Origin: Pseudomonas sp. MWU13-2100
GTDB lineage: Bacteria; Pseudomonadota; Gammaproteobacteria; Pseudomonadales; Pseudomonadaceae
DNA: 64,000 bases
Reading direction: 5' to 3'
Assembly (NCBI RefSeq): GCF_023242365.1
Contig: NZ_JALLIX010000029.1
Coordinates: 1-64,000, forward strand
In this document: piece after piece, positions 50,280-58,030 of the stretch
Layout: each line of letters begins with the position of its first letter
Numbering within the stretch: position 1 is the stretch's first letter
Notes under the pieces: model-generated
Told to the model about the DNA's origin: nothing
Database searches by the model: none
The model's input: the letters and a program-made list of their open reading frames with translations, nothing else
Position numbers and translations under genes: made by a program

Positions 50280-51233
50280 ATGAACGACATTCTCGATCTG
50301 AACGAGTTTCACTGGTTGCTGGCGATTGTCCAGAGCATCGACGTGGGCGTGGTGGTGCTGGACCGCGACTACTGCGTGCAGGTCTGGAACACCTTTATGG
50401 AGAACCGTTCCGGGGTGCAGCCCAAGGACGCCACCAGCCAGTCCTTCTTCAGCCTGTTCCCCGAAGTCGATCGCGAGTGGTTCAGCCGCAAGGTGGAGAG
50501 TGTCGCGACCCTGGGCACGCCGGCGTTCACCATCTGGGAGCAGCGACCTTACCTGGTGCGGTTCAAGAACTACCAGCCGATCACCGGCCAGGAAGACTTC
50601 ATGTACCAGAACACCACGTTGTTGCCGTTGCGTTCCACCAACAGCACCATCACCCATATCTGCCTGGTGATCTACGACGTCACCGACGTGGCCACCAACC
50701 GCCACCAGCTCCAGGCGGCCAATGCCAAGTTGCAGAAGCTCTCCAGCACCGACCGCCTGACGGGGCTGTACAACCGTGGGCATTGGGAGGAAAGCCTGAA
50801 GGCCGCTTATGCCCGGAACCAGCGGTATGGCAATGCCACGAGCCTGGTGATGTTCGACATCGATCACTTCAAGCGGGTCAATGACACCTATGGCCACCAG
50901 GCCGGGGACAAGGTCATTGAGCATGTGGCCGATCTGGTCCGCGAGCATGTGCGCGACAGCGACGTGGCCGGGCGTTATGGCGGCGAGGAGTTTGGCGTGG
51001 TGCTGTCGGACACCGACAAGTCCGGCGCGCGCTTTTTTGCCGAGCGTTTGCGCAAGGCGATCGAAGACCTGGAAGTGCTGCACGAAGGCCAGAGCATCCG
51101 CTTCACCATCAGCCTGGGGGTGGCCGACTTGAGCCGGCCTTCAATCAGTCACGCCGACCTGATCGCCTGGGCGGACCATGCCTTGTATGCATCGAAAAAG
51201 GCCGGGCGTAATCGGGTGACGGTCTACGAGTAA
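50280..51233 (+). CDS. PAS-GGDEF diguanylate cyclase (soluble)
   Basis: A 317-residue cytosolic cyclase. A PAS-like domain covers about 10-135 ('IVQSIDVGVVVLDRDYCVQV' and 'NRSGVQPKDATSQSFFSLFP'). The GGDEF domain begins near 'SSTDRLTGLYNRGHWEESLK' and has an active 'GRYGGEEFGVVL' with an I-site RDSD five residues before. It should make c-di-GMP, with product inhibition. Co-translated with the REC-CheC protein upstream. Confidence 0.94.
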   Translation: MNDILDLNEFHWLLAIVQSIDVGVVVLDRDYCVQVWNTFMENRSGVQPKDATSQSFFSLFPEVDREWFSRKVESVATLGTPAFTIWEQRPYLVRFKNYQPITGQEDFMYQNTTLLPLRSTNSTITHICLVIYDVTDVATNRHQLQAANAKLQKLSSTDRLTGLYNRGHWEESLKAAYARNQRYGNATSLVMFDIDHFKRVNDTYGHQAGDKVIEHVADLVREHVRDSDVAGRYGGEEFGVVLSDTDKSGARFFAERLRKAIEDLEVLHEGQSIRFTISLGVADLSRPSISHADLIAWADHALYASKKAGRNRVTVYE

Positions 51234-51249
51234 CGGATGGGGCGGGGTC

Positions 51250-51870
51250 TCAGGCCCGTCGCGCCGTCAGCAGCACCGAAGCCGCTGCGGACAACAACAC
51301 CGCACAACCGCGATTGAACAGACGCTTGCCCTTTGGTTCGGCGAACCAGCGGCGCATGTGCACGCCCATATAGGCGTAAGCGCTGATGGCGATCAACTCC
51401 AGCATCAGGAACAGGGCGCCCAGTACGGCGAACTGGGCGCAGACGCCCCGGGTCGGGTCGATGAACTGGGGGAGGAAGGCGGTGAAGATGAGGATTGCCT
51501 TTGGGTTTCCAGCCGCGACCAGGAACTCCTGGCGGGCGAGGGCGCGCAGGCTGACGGGGGCGCTTTGGGTACGGGTGTCGGCATCGGGGTTGGCACGCCA
51601 GAGCTGGATGGCAAGGTAGATCAGGTAGCCCGCGCCGAGGATCTTGATGCCATAGAACAGCAGTTCCGAGGTTTGCAGCACCACCGCCAGGCCCGCCGAA
51701 GCCAGGGCGATCATTCCGGCAAATGCCAGCAAGCGCCCGAAGCCCGCCAGGCATGAGGTGCGAAAGCCATAACGCGTCGAGTTGCTCACCGAGAGCAGGT
51801 TGTTCGGACCGGGCGCCATGTTCAGGGCGAAGCACGCCGGGATAAACAGGATCAGTGTCGGCAGGTCCAT
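51250..51870 (-). CDS. LysE/RhtB-family exporter
   Basis: From the ATG at 51870 (GGAG six bases upstream) the protein has 206 residues and about six helices. The motif is 'FALNMAPGPNNLLSVSNSTR' near the start, then 'KILGAGYLIYLAIQLWRANP', and 'VAAGNPKAILIFTAFLPQFI' in the second half. These are typical of amino-acid exporters of the Rht type. It stands alone, convergent with the cyclase gene 16 bases away. The substrate is unknown. Confidence 0.9.
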   Translation of the reverse strand: MDLPTLILFIPACFALNMAPGPNNLLSVSNSTRYGFRTSCLAGFGRLLAFAGMIALASAGLAVVLQTSELLFYGIKILGAGYLIYLAIQLWRANPDADTRTQSAPVSLRALARQEFLVAAGNPKAILIFTAFLPQFIDPTRGVCAQFAVLGALFLMLELIAISAYAYMGVHMRRWFAEPKGKRLFNRGCAVLLSAAASVLLTARRA

Positions 51871-52254
51871 GGCGGGCTCCGGAATCGAGGCGGAAAAAAC
51901 CGACAATAACGCCAACTATTGATTGGGTGCCAGTGGGCCAAAGGCTTTTCCCATCTGTACCTGAGACTTGTCACGCAGGTGTACGGTACGTCAGCACTGA
52001 CAACCCCATGTCCGAAAAGCGCGGCACGGCGCGTCTGCGGACCCTGGGAGCCGCAGGCCTTCTGAAAGCTCAAACGAACAGCTCCCGACTGTTCTCAAGA
52101 ATAAGTAGCTGTTTTAAAACAAATTTGTTCGCCTTGGGGCTTCCCAGACGCTGGGAAAGTTGGTAAATTTCCGCGCACTCTCGCAGCGACCCTTCGCGGG
52201 TTCGCAAGCTGCAAGATCAACAAGCGGGTGTCATGCACTCGTCGCAACAGATAC
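51871..52254. other. Intergenic region before tRNA-Gln
   Basis: A 384-base gap holding the LysE-type promoter at its left and the tRNA promoter at its right. An AT-rich segment with GTTTTAAAACAAATTTG lies near 52110-52130 and might be part of the tRNA promoter. No gene, repeat or clear terminator was supported. Confidence 0.5.
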
Positions 52255-52329
52255 AGGGGCGTCGCCAAGCGGTAAGGCAGCAGGTTTTGATCCTGCCATG
52301 CGTTGGTTCGAATCCAGCCGCCCCTGCCA
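52255..52329 (+). tRNA. tRNA-Gln: tRNA-Gln (anticodon UUG)
   Basis: The 75-base cloverleaf is complete. The acceptor AGGGGCG (52255-52261) pairs with CGCCCCT (52319-52325), followed by G and an encoded CCA. The anticodon loop TTTTGAT gives UUG (Gln) with stem GCAGG/CCTGC. The T arm is GTTGG-TTCGAAT-CCAGC. CCA is encoded. No att-like duplication was found near the 3' end, so it does not mark an integrated element in this window. Confidence 0.97.
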
Positions 52330-52350
52330 TTTTTCTTCTCGTACCTGAGA

Positions 52351-52824
52351 TCATGCCAGCCGCTGACGCATCTGCTCGCTGGCCGCCGGCCCGGCCTGCA
52401 CCGTGCTGCGGTTCAATGGCACCGGACGCCCATCGGCGATATCCGCCATCATCAATTGCAACGGTCGCCCGCTCTCGCGTTCGACGATCTGCACACTTTC
52501 GCCTTCCGGCGCATAGTGACGATTTCCCCATTCCACAAACGCCATGAGCACCACGCGAAAATCCTCGCCCTTGGCGGTCGGTACATATTCATGGCGCAGC
52601 GGGCGCTGGCTGTAGGGCTGGCGTTCGAGCAGGCCCGCGTCCACCAGCGCATTCAGGCGCCGGGTCAGCATGTTCGGGGCAATCTCCAGGCTGCGGGAGA
52701 ATTCGTCGAAGCGCTTCAGGCCATGCAAGGCGTCGCGCATGATCAAGATACTCCACCACTCACCTACCCGTTCAAGGCTGCGGGCAACCGGGCATTCGGC
52801 ATGGCTCAGGTTTTTGCGTTGCAT
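52351..52824 (-). CDS. HxlR-family transcriptional regulator
   Basis: A 157-residue winged-helix protein of the HxlR type: 'CPVARSLERVGEWWSILIMR' contains the start of the domain with its Cys, and 'GLKRFDEFSRSLEIAPNMLT' plus 'RRLNALVDAGLLERQPYSQR' give the recognition region. The Cys in 'ECPVARS' might sense electrophiles or redox state, as in some HxlR/YodB proteins. It is divergent from fabF across 114 bases, so control of that gene is possible. Full length. Confidence 0.92.
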   Translation of the reverse strand: MQRKNLSHAECPVARSLERVGEWWSILIMRDALHGLKRFDEFSRSLEIAPNMLTRRLNALVDAGLLERQPYSQRPLRHEYVPTAKGEDFRVVLMAFVEWGNRHYAPEGESVQIVERESGRPLQLMMADIADGRPVPLNRSTVQAGPAASEQMRQRLA

Positions 52825-52938
52825 GGTGGCTCCTGTCGGGGCGCTCGGACATTTGTGAGATGACTATGTTACTTTCATGATGATAGTAGCGTCCACAAGC
52901 CATTACCTCGCTCAATCACCTGAAGGAGTTGGATCGTC

Positions 52939-54207
52939 ATGAACAAACGCATCGTCGTCACCGGCATGGGCGCGCTGACCCCGCTGGGCTGCGGAGTCGA
53001 ACAGATCTGGCAGCGCCTGCTGGCCGGACAGTCCGGTATCCGCCAGTTGCCGGCGGAGTTGATTGGCGACCTGTCGATCAGTATCGGTGGCCAGGTCCCG
53101 GACCGTGTCCAGGACCCGGAAGCCGGCTTCGATCCGGATCAACTGCTGGCCGCCAAGGAGCAGCGCAAGATGGACCGCTTCATCCTGTTTGCCCTGGCGG
53201 CGGCGGATGAAGCCTTGGCCCAGGCCGGCTGGGCTCCTGACTCCCCTGAGGCGCAGGAGCGCACGGCGACCATTATTGCTTCCGGGGTCGGTGGTTTTCC
53301 CGCCATCGCTGAAGCGGTGCGCACTACCGACAGCAAGGGCCCAAGGCGTCTGTCGCCGTTCACCATACCCTCGTTTCTCAGCAATATGGCCGCCGGTCAC
53401 GTCTCTATCCGCCACGGTCTCAAGGGGCCACTGGGTTCTCCGGTGACCGCCTGTGCCGCTGGCGTCCAGGCCATCGGCGACGCCGCCCGGATGATCCGCG
53501 CGGGGGAGATCGATGTGGCGGTCTGCGGTGGCGCGGAAGCCTGCATCCACCGGGTCAGCCTGGCCGGATTCGCGGCGGCCCGGGCGCTTTCAAGTGATTA
53601 CAACGAGACTCCGTCGCTTGCCTCCCGGCCCTTCGATCAGGCCCGCGATGGCTTCGTCATGGGCGAGGGGGCCGGCCTGTTGGTGATCGAGGAGTTGGAG
53701 CATGCCCTGGCGCGCGGCGCCAAACCTCTTGCCGAATTGGTGGGCTACGGTACCAGTTCCGATGCCTACCATATGACTGCTGGCCCGGAAGACGGTGACG
53801 GCGCCCGCCGCGCCATGCAGCAGGCATTGCGCCAGGCCGGGATCGAGCCGTCCCAGGTCCGGCACCTGAATGCGCATGCCACCTCGACGCCGGTGGGTGA
53901 CAAGGGCGAATTGGCGGCGATCAAGGCCGTGTTCGGGGCAATCGGTGGGCCGGCCATCAGCTCGACCAAATCCGCCACCGGACATTTGTTGGGCGCCGCC
54001 GGAGGGATCGAGGCGATCTTCACGGTGCTGGCATTGCGCGATCAGATGGCGCCGGCGACGCTCAATCTGGATAACCCCGATGAGCTTGCCGAAGGTCTTG
54101 ATCTGATTCGCGGCCAGGCCCGGTCGTTGCCCATGGAGTACGCGCTCTCCAATGGCTTCGGTTTTGGCGGGGTCAATGCCAGCGTGCTGTTCAAGCGCTG
54201 GGTGTAG
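52939..54207 (+). CDS. fabF: Beta-ketoacyl-ACP synthase II, second copy
   Basis: A 422-residue condensing enzyme. The catalytic triad is intact: Cys in 'SPVTACAAGVQAIGDAARMI', His in 'VRHLNAHATSTPVGDKGELA' and His in 'SSTKSATGHLLGAAGGIEAI'. The opening is 'MNKRIVVTGMGALTPLGCGV'. It extends fatty acids by two carbons. It is isolated from the fatty-acid operon, like the second FabF of other pseudomonads (which adjusts chain composition in some conditions). Divergent from the HxlR regulator. Confidence 0.93.
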   Translation: MNKRIVVTGMGALTPLGCGVEQIWQRLLAGQSGIRQLPAELIGDLSISIGGQVPDRVQDPEAGFDPDQLLAAKEQRKMDRFILFALAAADEALAQAGWAPDSPEAQERTATIIASGVGGFPAIAEAVRTTDSKGPRRLSPFTIPSFLSNMAAGHVSIRHGLKGPLGSPVTACAAGVQAIGDAARMIRAGEIDVAVCGGAEACIHRVSLAGFAAARALSSDYNETPSLASRPFDQARDGFVMGEGAGLLVIEELEHALARGAKPLAELVGYGTSSDAYHMTAGPEDGDGARRAMQQALRQAGIEPSQVRHLNAHATSTPVGDKGELAAIKAVFGAIGGPAISSTKSATGHLLGAAGGIEAIFTVLALRDQMAPATLNLDNPDELAEGLDLIRGQARSLPMEYALSNGFGFGGVNASVLFKRWV

Positions 54208-54260
54208 GGCAGCAGATACCGTCTTGACCCAGGGCTCACTACTTCGCTCAGCACGTTCAA

Positions 54261-54331
54261 TGTGGGAGCCCGGCTTGCCGGCGATGAGGCCCTTGAGGAC
54301 GCCATCGCCAGCAAGCCGGGCGCCTACAAAG
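54261..54331. repeat. REP-type inverted pair
   Basis: GTGGGAGCCCGGCTTGCCGG CGATG (from 54262) and its inverted partner CATCGCCAGCAAGCCGGG CGCCTAC (54303-54327) flank a short centre. The core matches the pair at 34145-34234 with a few differences, so both belong to one Pseudomonas REP family. It lies between convergent genes. Confidence 0.82.
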
Positions 54332-54339
54332 GACAGCGT

Positions 54340-55236
54340 CTACCTGGAGAATTTGCGTGCACCGGCCACGCAAAGGATCACCGCCACAGTAACCCCCAGC
54401 ATCGCCAAACTGACCGGCTCGTGAAGCAAGGTCGCGGCCAGGGCCAGGCCGAAAAGCGGCTGCAAAAGCTGCAGTTGTCCCACGGCGGCAATCCCGCCCT
54501 GGGCCAGCCCTCGGTACCAGAACACAAACCCGATCAGCATGCTGAACAGCGAGACATACGCCAGGCTCAACCAGGCGGACCTGCTGATGCCCGTGAACGT
54601 GGCGGGAGCCAGGCACCCGGTCAGTACGAGCATCACTGGCAGCGACAGGACCAGCGCCCAGGAAATCACCTGCCAGCCTCCCAGTGTCCGGGAGAGCTTC
54701 GCCCCTTCGGCATAACCCAGTCCGCACACCAGCACCGCCAGGAGCATCAGCATATCGCCCCGGGGCGAGGCGCTCAGCCCCTGGGACGCGGCGAACCCCA
54801 CCACCAGCAGGCTGCCCAGCACGGAGAAGAACCAGAACACCGGCCGCGGCCGCTCGCCACCGCGCAGGACAGCGAAGACGGCCGTCGCCAGCGGCAACAA
54901 GCCGAGGAACACGATGGAGTGCGCGGAGGTCACGTACTGCAGCGCCAGTGCCGTCAACAACGGGAAGCCGAGCACCACGCCGATGGCGACCACCAGCAGG
55001 GACAGCAGTTGGCCGCGGGCAGGGCGCCTTTCCTTGAACAGCCACAGCAGGCACAGCGCCAGAACCCCGGCGATGCTCGCCCGGGCCACGGTCAGAAACA
55101 CCGGGTCGAACTCCAGTACCGCCACCCGTGTCGCGGGCAGCGAGCCGCTGAAGATCAATACACCGATAAATCCATTGAGCCAGCCGCGGTTGCTCTTGGC
55201 GATTACAGGGGTATTCAGGGGCGAGGTTCGTTCCAT
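54340..55236 (-). CDS. EamA/DMT-family exporter
   Basis: A 298-residue membrane protein with ten hydrophobic helices in two EamA repeats: 'GVLIFSGSLPATRVAVLEFD' opens the first, 'VTSAHSIVFLGLLPLATAVF' ends its core, and 'GLGYAEGAKLSRTLGGWQVI' starts the second. EamA proteins export amino acids or other metabolites. Its start is 93 bases from the MocR regulator on the other strand, and MocR proteins often control a neighbouring transporter, so it is a likely target. The substrate is unknown. Confidence 0.9.
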   Translation of the reverse strand: MERTSPLNTPVIAKSNRGWLNGFIGVLIFSGSLPATRVAVLEFDPVFLTVARASIAGVLALCLLWLFKERRPARGQLLSLLVVAIGVVLGFPLLTALALQYVTSAHSIVFLGLLPLATAVFAVLRGGERPRPVFWFFSVLGSLLVVGFAASQGLSASPRGDMLMLLAVLVCGLGYAEGAKLSRTLGGWQVISWALVLSLPVMLVLTGCLAPATFTGISRSAWLSLAYVSLFSMLIGFVFWYRGLAQGGIAAVGQLQLLQPLFGLALAATLLHEPVSLAMLGVTVAVILCVAGARKFSR

Positions 55237-55295
55237 TTTCGCTTCACACTCAAGGTTCGGGTTGCTTGAGGCGCATGCTATGACTGACTATTGGT

Positions 55296-55311
55296 ACAAT
55301 CAAAATATTGT
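55296..55311. promoter_or_regulatory. Palindromic box in the EamA/MocR gap
   Basis: ACAAT-CAAAAT-ATTGT is a 5-bp inverted repeat within TTGGTACAATCAAAATATTG, 18 bases before the MocR ATG. The AT-rich palindrome is the only such element in the 92-base gap and is a candidate shared operator or promoter. Confidence 0.35.
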
Positions 55312-55328
55312 CATGGATACATCTGCCC

Positions 55329-56660
55329 ATGCCTCGTTCCCGGTATAAGTCGCTGGTTGACGTTTTTGCCGCCGATATCCGCTCGGGGCGCCTGCCGCCC
55401 GGTGCCCGCTTGCCGACTCATCGGCAACTGGCCGCCAACCATGGCTTGGCGCTGGCCACGGCCAGCCGGGTTTATGGGGAGCTTGAGGCCATGGGCCTGG
55501 TCAGCGGGGAAACGGGGCGGGGCACCTTTGTCCGGGAGACCTCCCTGCCTTCCGGCCTGGGTATCGACCAACCCGATGTTGCCCAGGGAATGGTCGATCT
55601 CAACTTCAACTATCCCTCGTCGCCGGGACAGGCCGAGCAGTTGCGCACGGCCTTGCGCCAGCTGGCCTTGTCCGGTGACCTGGAGTCCTTGTTGCGTTAC
55701 CACCCGCATGCCGGGCGCCTGCACGAGCGGGCAGCGGTCGCCCGTCACCTGGGGGCGCGCGGGCTGAGGGTGGCGGCCGAGCAGGTGCTGATTGTCAGCG
55801 GCGCCCAGCATGGCTTGACGGTGATCCTGATGGCGTTCCTGCAACCCGGCGATGTGATTGCCGCAGACGCCTTGACCTATCCCGGATTCAAGGTGTTGGC
55901 GCAGGCGCTGCACCTTGAGGTCGTGTCCATTCCCGTCACCGACCAGGGCCCTGATCTCGACGCCCTGGAGCAGCTCTGCCGCGATCGTCCGGTGCGTGCC
56001 GTCTACAGCATGCCGACCCTGCATAATCCGATGGGTTGGGTGATGGCGGCCGATCAGCGCGAAGAGCTGGTGTCGATCGCGCGCCGGCATGACCTGTTGA
56101 TTATCGAGGACGCGGCCTACGCCTACCTGGCGGAGCAAGCGCCGCTGCCGTTAGCCGAACTGGCGCCGGAAAGGACCCTCTACGTTTCCGGCCTGTCCAA
56201 GAGCGTGGCCGCCGGTTTGCGGATCGGATTTGTCGCGGCGCCGGTGCAGCGGGTGGCGGCGCTGGAGCGAATCATCCGGGCGACCACCTGGAACACGCCG
56301 GGGGTGTTGACGGCGATCGCCACCGCCTGGATCGAGGATGGCACCGTCGCCAGGCTGGAGGTGCGCAAGCGCAAGGACGCCCAGGCCCGGCAGGCGATGG
56401 CTGACGAAGTGTTGGCCGGACTGCGCACCGTGGGTCATCCGTCTTCTTTCTTTCTCTGGCTGCCGCTGCCGGAAGAGGCACGGGCCGATCAGATCGCCAT
56501 GGCGCTGATGCGCGAGCAGATTTCGGTCTCCACCGCCGAGCCTTTTGCCACCTCCCCGCATGTACCGCATGCGATCCGCCTGGCCTTGGGTTCCGTGGAC
56601 ATGGACACGCTTCGCGCGGCCCTGCTGAAAGTGCGGCGGTTGCTCGGACCGCTGTTCTGA
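55329..56660 (+). CDS. MocR/GntR-type regulator with aminotransferase domain
   Basis: From the ATG at 55329 the protein has 443 residues. It starts with a GntR winged helix ('SLVDVFAADIRSGRLPPGAR', 'LPTHRQLAANHGLALATASR') and continues as a fold-type-I aminotransferase (about 110-440) with the PLP Lys in 'LYVSGLSKSVAAGLRIGFVA' and the Asp in 'LLIIEDAAYAYLAEQ'. MocR proteins sense PLP or amino acids. It is divergent from the EamA exporter gene, its probable target. Complete length for the family. Confidence 0.92.
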   Translation: MPRSRYKSLVDVFAADIRSGRLPPGARLPTHRQLAANHGLALATASRVYGELEAMGLVSGETGRGTFVRETSLPSGLGIDQPDVAQGMVDLNFNYPSSPGQAEQLRTALRQLALSGDLESLLRYHPHAGRLHERAAVARHLGARGLRVAAEQVLIVSGAQHGLTVILMAFLQPGDVIAADALTYPGFKVLAQALHLEVVSIPVTDQGPDLDALEQLCRDRPVRAVYSMPTLHNPMGWVMAADQREELVSIARRHDLLIIEDAAYAYLAEQAPLPLAELAPERTLYVSGLSKSVAAGLRIGFVAAPVQRVAALERIIRATTWNTPGVLTAIATAWIEDGTVARLEVRKRKDAQARQAMADEVLAGLRTVGHPSSFFLWLPLPEEARADQIAMALMREQISVSTAEPFATSPHVPHAIRLALGSVDMDTLRAALLKVRRLLGPLF

Positions 56661-56852
56661 TCCGTATTTTTCATCGCTATCTGCCTCTGTAATGTATTCG
56701 TCCCGCGACCGACAATGAACCTACGGATCAGCCTTGGGCAGATGCCCGGGGCGACTGCCTGTGCTGTCGGGCCACGGACTTCTGTTTGCTCTGCTCCGTA
56801 AACTCATTGCGCAACCCGCGTTATGCCCTGACCTTATAGTTGAGGAGGCCTT

Positions 56853-56936
56853 ATGGCCAAGATGGCGATGTTCCTGGGTGGATTTCTCATACTGACAATC
56901 GCGATTGGCCTGCTGGCCACGATTTCTCCGACATAA
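56853..56936 (+). CDS. 27-residue single-pass membrane peptide
   Basis: A short frame from the ATG at 56853 with a very strong ribosome-binding site (TGAGGAGGCC, five bases upstream). The peptide starts MAKMAMF, has one long hydrophobic stretch (LGGFLILTIAIGLLATI) and ends SPT. Its features, strong translation signal and clean transmembrane segment, are those of small regulatory membrane peptides. It has no soluble domain. I do not know the family. The downstream dienelactone gene faces it, ending four bases away. Confidence 0.6.
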   Translation: MAKMAMFLGGFLILTIAIGLLATISPT

Positions 56937-56939
56937 CCC

Positions 56940-57827
56940 CTAGACCAGATAGCGTCGGAACCATCCCAGCGTCCGGTCCCAGGCCAGCTTGGCGGCGGCC
57001 TCGTCGTACCTCGGCGTGGAGTCGTTGTGGAAGCCGTGGTTGACCCCGGCGTAGATATGCGCCTCATAAACCTTGCCGGCGGCTTTCAAGGCCTGCTCGT
57101 AGGCGGGCCAGCCGTCGGTGATGGGCTTGTCCAGTTCGGCGTAGTGCAGCAGTAGAGGCGCCTTGATCCGTACCACTTCCTCGGCCTTTGGCTGACGGCC
57201 ATAGAAGGGCACGGCGGCACTGAGTTCCGGATAGGCCACGGCGGCGGCATTGGCGACGCCACCGCCATAGCAGAAGCCGATGATGCCGACTTTACCGGTG
57301 GTGGTGTCGTGGTGCATCAGCCATTCGATGGCAGCGAAAAAGTCATTCATGAGTTTTTCCGGGTCGACGGTCAGTTGCAGCTCCCGGCCTTTTTCGTCAT
57401 TGCCGGGGTAGCCGCCGACCGACGACAGGCCATCCGGGGCCAGGGCGATGTATCCGGCCTTGGCCAGGCGCCGGGCCACGTCCTCGATGTAGGGATTGAG
57501 CCCGCGGTTTTCATGCACGACCACCACCGCTGGCACCTTGCCGCTGGCCTTGGCCGGACGTACCCGATAGGCACGCACCTGCCCGTTGCCTTTGGGGGAG
57601 GGGTAGGTGATGTATTCGGCGAAGATGTCCGGGTCGGTAAACGGCACCTGCTCGGCCAGCGCATAATTCGGGCTCAGCGCCGCCAGCAGGCTGCTGGCGG
57701 CCAAGCCACCGAGGGTGAACTTCGCCGCGCGATCGAGAAACTCCCGGCGGTTGATCTTGCCGTGGACGTAGTAGTCGTACAGCTCAAGCAGTTCAGGGGC
57801 AAAGTCTTTCGCGGTGAGACGTTCCAT
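56940..57827 (-). CDS. Dienelactone-hydrolase-family protein with Tat-like signal
   Basis: From the ATG at 57827 the protein has 295 residues. Residues 26-60 form a twin-arginine signal ('NRREFLDRAAKFTLGGLAAS' and 'SLLAALSPNYALA'), preceded by 25 extra residues. The alpha/beta-hydrolase core has the DLH nucleophile Cys in 'GIIGFCYGGGVANAAAVAYP', a late acidic residue near 'LHYAELDKPI' and His in 'YAGVNHGFHNDSTP'. DLH proteins open lactones or cleave related esters. Export by Tat is inferred. Isolated, divergent from metE. Confidence 0.88.
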   Translation of the reverse strand: MERLTAKDFAPELLELYDYYVHGKINRREFLDRAAKFTLGGLAASSLLAALSPNYALAEQVPFTDPDIFAEYITYPSPKGNGQVRAYRVRPAKASGKVPAVVVVHENRGLNPYIEDVARRLAKAGYIALAPDGLSSVGGYPGNDEKGRELQLTVDPEKLMNDFFAAIEWLMHHDTTTGKVGIIGFCYGGGVANAAAVAYPELSAAVPFYGRQPKAEEVVRIKAPLLLHYAELDKPITDGWPAYEQALKAAGKVYEAHIYAGVNHGFHNDSTPRYDEAAAKLAWDRTLGWFRRYLV

Positions 57828-57925
57828 CAGTGCGCTACCTTTGAAGGCGTTCGGGTTCCGACCTAGTGTAGAACCTAAACGCTGGGTCCGGACTTGAGCG
57901 GCTTTCACCTGGCGAGCATCGGCTT

Positions 57926-57952
57926 ATGATCATGAGTAGAACTCGTGATCAT
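57926..57952. promoter_or_regulatory. Palindrome in the metE leader
   Basis: ATGATCATGAG-TAGAA-CTCGTGATCAT is an 11-bp inverted repeat with one mismatch, 79 bases before the metE ATG. A 203-base leader precedes metE; no cobalamin riboswitch box was seen in it. The palindrome could be a MetR- or MetJ-independent operator or an mRNA hairpin. Confidence 0.45.
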
Positions 57953-58030
57953 CTGTATTTAAATGAGTTTGTCTCAGTATGCCCCGAGTGTCGACAATGG
58001 CTCCTATCGAACCTATTGGAGTTTTTTGTC

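Noticed and set aside
52255..52329. tRNA-Gln as an integration site for an island
   Set aside because: No repeated 3' end of the tRNA and no integrase in the window.
57828..58030. Cobalamin riboswitch before metE
   Set aside because: Expected in some relatives, but the B12-box and receptor helices could not be found in 203 bases.
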